From Candidatus Poseidoniaceae archaeon (lineage in GTDB: Archaea > Thermoplasmatota > Poseidoniia > Poseidoniales > Poseidoniaceae), in the NCBI GenBank assembly GCA_022425185.1, contig JAKMFY010000182.1, forward strand, positions 1 to 7,997: a stretch of DNA of 7,997 nt. Reading direction: 5' to 3'. Shown one piece after another: positions 6,384-7,997 of the stretch. A program made the position numbers and the translations under genes. The notes under the pieces are model-generated. The model made no database searches. It was given only the letters and a program-made list of their open reading frames with translations, and was not told where the DNA came from. The first letter of the stretch is position 1. Each line of letters begins with the position of its first letter.

Positions 6384-7442
6384 ATGATGACGACAATTGT
6401 AGCACTTGGATGCGGATTGGTTGGAGAGTTCGTTGTTCAACGACTCGTTGATGACGGACATTCTGTGGTAGCAGTCGACTTAAACTTGCCATATTCAATC
6501 AAAAATAACCCTAATATTTATTCTATAGAAGGAGATGCAGAAAGATATATTCAATCTCTTAAAGGCGATGAAATCATCATTAATATGCTACCCGGAAGAA
6601 TAGGTCATGGCATTCGTAAACACCTTATTCTTGGGGGACATAACATCGTTGATCTTGCATTCACAGCAGAAGACCCTCAGGAATTGGATGAACTGGCCAA
6701 GGAACATGGATCAACAATGATTTGGGACATTGGAATCGCTCCAGGATTGTCCAACATGCTCTTAGCACACGCTCAAAGGGAACTCGGTTTCCTTAACAAA
6801 GCTACAATTCATGTTGGTGGAAATCCAACTGAGCCAGATGAGGAATGGTCGTACATGGCTCCTTTTTCACCATCTGATGTCATTGAAGAATACACGAGAC
6901 CTGCTCGAATTCTTAGAGATCAAACAGTTATGGAAGTACCCGCTCTTACGGAACGACATCAGATTGAAGTTGAAGGTACTGACGGAATGGAAGCATTCCT
7001 AACTGATGGACTGAGAAGTGTCCTCGATACAATCAATGCCAACGATATGGCAGAATATACTGTTCGCTGGCCCCAGCACATTGACAGATGGATTGCAGAG
7101 GGCGATTCCACCCCCGAAAAAGATCTTCTCAAAGCCTGGAAATTTGATCCTAGCAGGAATGAATTCACTTGGATGAAGGTTTATTGTGAAAGCCAACAAG
7201 TTTCAAAACAATGGATCGTAGCAGACTATGGTAAAGATGGAGATGGCTCTATGGCACGAACAACTGGTTTGGTCACGTATGCACTTGCATCACGCTTTGC
7301 TACACTTGGTACAGAAGCATGTGGACTTACAACAGGAGTTCATCCACCTGAAAATGTCAATGAAGATACCCTAAAAGAAGTACTCAGTATCTTCAAGGAA
7401 CATGATGTGAATGTTACTCACAGCATAGGTTCATCGCAATGA
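6384..7442 (+). CDS. Saccharopine dehydrogenase family NAD(P)-dependent oxidoreductase
   Basis: This 352-residue protein belongs to the saccharopine dehydrogenase/lysine 6-dehydrogenase group (Lys9-like). It starts with a Rossmann fold: the dinucleotide loop ALGCGLVGEF at 7-16 has the GxGxxG pattern, and Asp32 at the end of the second strand favours NAD over NADP. Further family motifs are DLAFTAEDP at 90-98, DIGIAPGLSN at 115-124 and DVIEEYTRPAR at 165-175, followed by the substrate-binding domain. Known members form or split saccharopine, oxidise lysine at the 6-amino group, or act in carboxynorspermidine synthesis. The sequence alone does not decide between these; the single-domain length and the IEEYTRPAR motif recall lysine 6-dehydrogenase-type proteins. 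No other lysine pathway gene is in the window. It is probably cotranscribed with asnS, whose stop codon overlaps its ribosome-binding site. Confidence 0.88.
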   Translation: MMTTIVALGCGLVGEFVVQRLVDDGHSVVAVDLNLPYSIKNNPNIYSIEGDAERYIQSLKGDEIIINMLPGRIGHGIRKHLILGGHNIVDLAFTAEDPQELDELAKEHGSTMIWDIGIAPGLSNMLLAHAQRELGFLNKATIHVGGNPTEPDEEWSYMAPFSPSDVIEEYTRPARILRDQTVMEVPALTERHQIEVEGTDGMEAFLTDGLRSVLDTINANDMAEYTVRWPQHIDRWIAEGDSTPEKDLLKAWKFDPSRNEFTWMKVYCESQQVSKQWIVADYGKDGDGSMARTTGLVTYALASRFATLGTEACGLTTGVHPPENVNEDTLKEVLSIFKEHDVNVTHSIGSSQ

Positions 7443-7459
7443 GGACAAGGCATTCCGGG

Positions 7460-7466
7460 TATAAAT
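7460..7466 (+). promoter_or_regulatory. Perfect TATAAAT in the convergent gap
   Basis: TATAAAT lies 18 bp after the stop of the saccharopine dehydrogenase-like gene, where no downstream plus-strand gene exists. It would place a transcript start near 7489, just before the hairpin at 7495-7512. It may be a chance match or the promoter of a small RNA. Confidence 0.25.
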
Positions 7467-7494
7467 TCACCAAGGAGAAAACCGCAGTTTAGGC

Positions 7495-7512
7495 ACATGG
7501 TTGAGACCATGT
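7495..7512 (+). other. Hairpin ACATGGT-TGAG-ACCATGT in the convergent gap
   Basis: A perfect 7-bp stem with a 4-nt TGAG loop lies in the 111-bp space between convergent genes (7443-7553). A T-rich stretch (TATTTTATTCT) follows about 35 bp later, near 7549-7559. It could be part of a 3' end signal for either strand or of a small RNA. No U-tract follows directly, so it is not a classic intrinsic terminator. I see no credible gene elsewhere in the gap. Confidence 0.35.
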
Positions 7513-7553
7513 CATCGAAATCAGACATACACATCCATGTAAACAGAACTATT

Positions 7554-7814
7554 TTATTCTAAAGGCAGAGATGTTTCATTCTCATTCTTGGAGATTTTTT
7601 TGAGAGTTCGAAAGAGAATTCTTGAGAATATCATTGATGCGAGGAAGATCAGAAGAGTAGCCCACCATGGAGCGTCAGTACTGGTTGCAAAGAAATATGC
7701 AACAACCAAAATTCCGATTCCATAAACTGCACGAAATGCAGAATAGAGAAGGAATGAGTGAAACAACGGATGATTCTTAACGCGTGTAAGCCAGTTTGAA
7801 GTTTTCAAAACCAA
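7554..7814 (-). CDS. Small two-helix membrane protein of unknown function
   Basis: The 86-residue product has two hydrophobic segments, at about 21-43 (FLLYSAFRAVYGIGILVVAYFF) and 50-68 (WWATLLIFLASMIFSRILF). A short loop with Asp47 and Pro49 separates them. Both termini are charged: Lys4, Arg11 and Lys13 in front, RTLKKISK then an acidic end behind. The positive charges outside both helices suggest a hairpin with both ends in the cytoplasm. The start is TTG at 7814; AGG followed by the spacer TGA precedes it, the same geometry as the other genes, and there is no nearby in-frame ATG. It lies 10 bp after the HAD phosphatase stop, so the two are probably one operon. The overall look recalls small actinobacterial DUF4229-type proteins, but that is a weak impression. 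Confidence 0.75.
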   Translation of the reverse strand: MVLKTSNWLTRVKNHPLFHSFLLYSAFRAVYGIGILVVAYFFATSTDAPWWATLLIFLASMIFSRILFRTLKKISKNENETSLPLE

Positions 7815-7824
7815 TCACCTGCTT

Positions 7825-7997
7825 CTATTGTGCAAGAAAGGATTTGCAAGACTGAAGTACAAGCAACAAATCTTTCTCATGAATGACTTCATCCGCATGA
7901 GCTAGGGGGCGTTCATCCCACGGATTAAAACAAATGGCGTGGGCTGCTTCTTCGAACATCCCTATATCTCCTGCTGAATCACCAACTGCAATGATAC
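7825..7997 (-). CDS. HAD-family phosphatase, phosphoserine phosphatase-like (C-terminal part)
   Basis: Only the last 56 complete codons are in the window; the gene starts beyond the right edge. The visible part reads IIAVGDSAGDIGMFEEAAHAI and continues to a TAG stop at 7827-7825. GDSAGD is HAD motif IV (GD-x3-D), whose acidic residues hold the catalytic magnesium. The following MFEEAA, the strand ending in FNP and the AHADEVIHEKDLLLVL ending match SerB-like phosphatases, where GDGANDxxM is usual. The change of GAND to SAGD leaves both Asp residues in place. The natural substrate (phosphoserine or another small phosphate ester) cannot be told because the nucleophile motif DxD and the cap domain lie outside. 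It is followed after 10 bp by the small membrane protein gene. Confidence 0.85.
   Translation of the reverse strand, partial: IIAVGDSAGDIGMFEEAAHAICFNPWDERPLAHADEVIHEKDLLLVLQSCKSFLAQ

Noticed and set aside
6171..6461. Minus-strand open frame across the asnS end and next gene start
   Set aside because: Antisense to motif 3 of asnS and to the Rossmann loop of the following gene; no motif of its own.
7495..7512. Hairpin as a bacterial-type intrinsic terminator
   Set aside because: No U-tract follows the stem directly and the organism appears archaeal, where termination depends on T-rich tracts rather than stem-loops.
7497..7562. A 21-codon plus-strand frame (MVETMSSKSD...) in the convergent gap
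   Set aside because: Its ATG lies inside the hairpin stem, no ribosome site is at the 3-nt spacing used elsewhere, and its end overlaps the neighbouring gene. Chance is enough to explain it.
1..7997. CRISPR array, mobile element, integration site beside the tRNA, or defence island
   Set aside because: I saw no regularly spaced repeats, no transposase or integrase, and no partial tRNA duplicate; both flanks of the tRNA are ordinary housekeeping genes.

Overview
The window looks like chromosomal DNA of a marine planktonic archaeon, most likely a Marine Group II euryarchaeon (Candidatus Poseidoniales). The direct evidence for archaea is an archaeal-type tRNA-Lys(CTT) with a G discriminator and no encoded CCA, TATA-like promoter elements, and a compact asparaginyl-tRNA synthetase of the archaeal kind. 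The narrower assignment is inference. It rests on the very large secreted protein built of jelly-roll and Ig-like domains, a protein style I associate with this group, and on the moderately AT-rich DNA. No marker gene in the window settles it.

Layout: positions 1-3105 (minus) hold the first 1035 codons of a giant secreted surface protein whose 3' end lies beyond the left edge. It is open throughout and easily missed because it has no stop inside the window. A 97-bp divergent promoter region with a 12-bp perfect palindrome separates it from rpiA (3203-3904, plus). The rpiA stop lies 3 bp from the 3' end of a convergent tRNA-Lys gene (3908-3981, minus). The TATA-like box of that tRNA covers the stop codon of a carbamate kinase gene (4006-4950, minus). 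A second divergent region (4951-5045) carries an 8-10-8 inverted repeat and leads into asnS (5046-6377, plus). A saccharopine dehydrogenase family gene (6384-7442) follows after 6 bp, probably in the same operon. After a 111-bp convergent gap come a small two-helix membrane protein gene (7554-7814, minus) and the 3' end of a HAD-family phosphatase gene (7825-7997, minus, cut by the right edge). These two form a tight minus-strand pair.

The enzymes are mostly core metabolism: RpiA in pentose phosphate interconversion, carbamate kinase in carbamoyl phosphate/ATP exchange, AsnRS in translation, a lysine/saccharopine-type oxidoreductase and a SerB-like phosphatase. They do not form one pathway. 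Five genes share a ribosome-binding pattern in which the GG of the Shine-Dalgarno core ends exactly 3 nt before the start codon, and this helps fix several starts. I see no mobile element, CRISPR array, integrase or defence gene. The most unusual object is the giant surface protein; the other points of interest are the compact intergenic regions with dyad symmetry.
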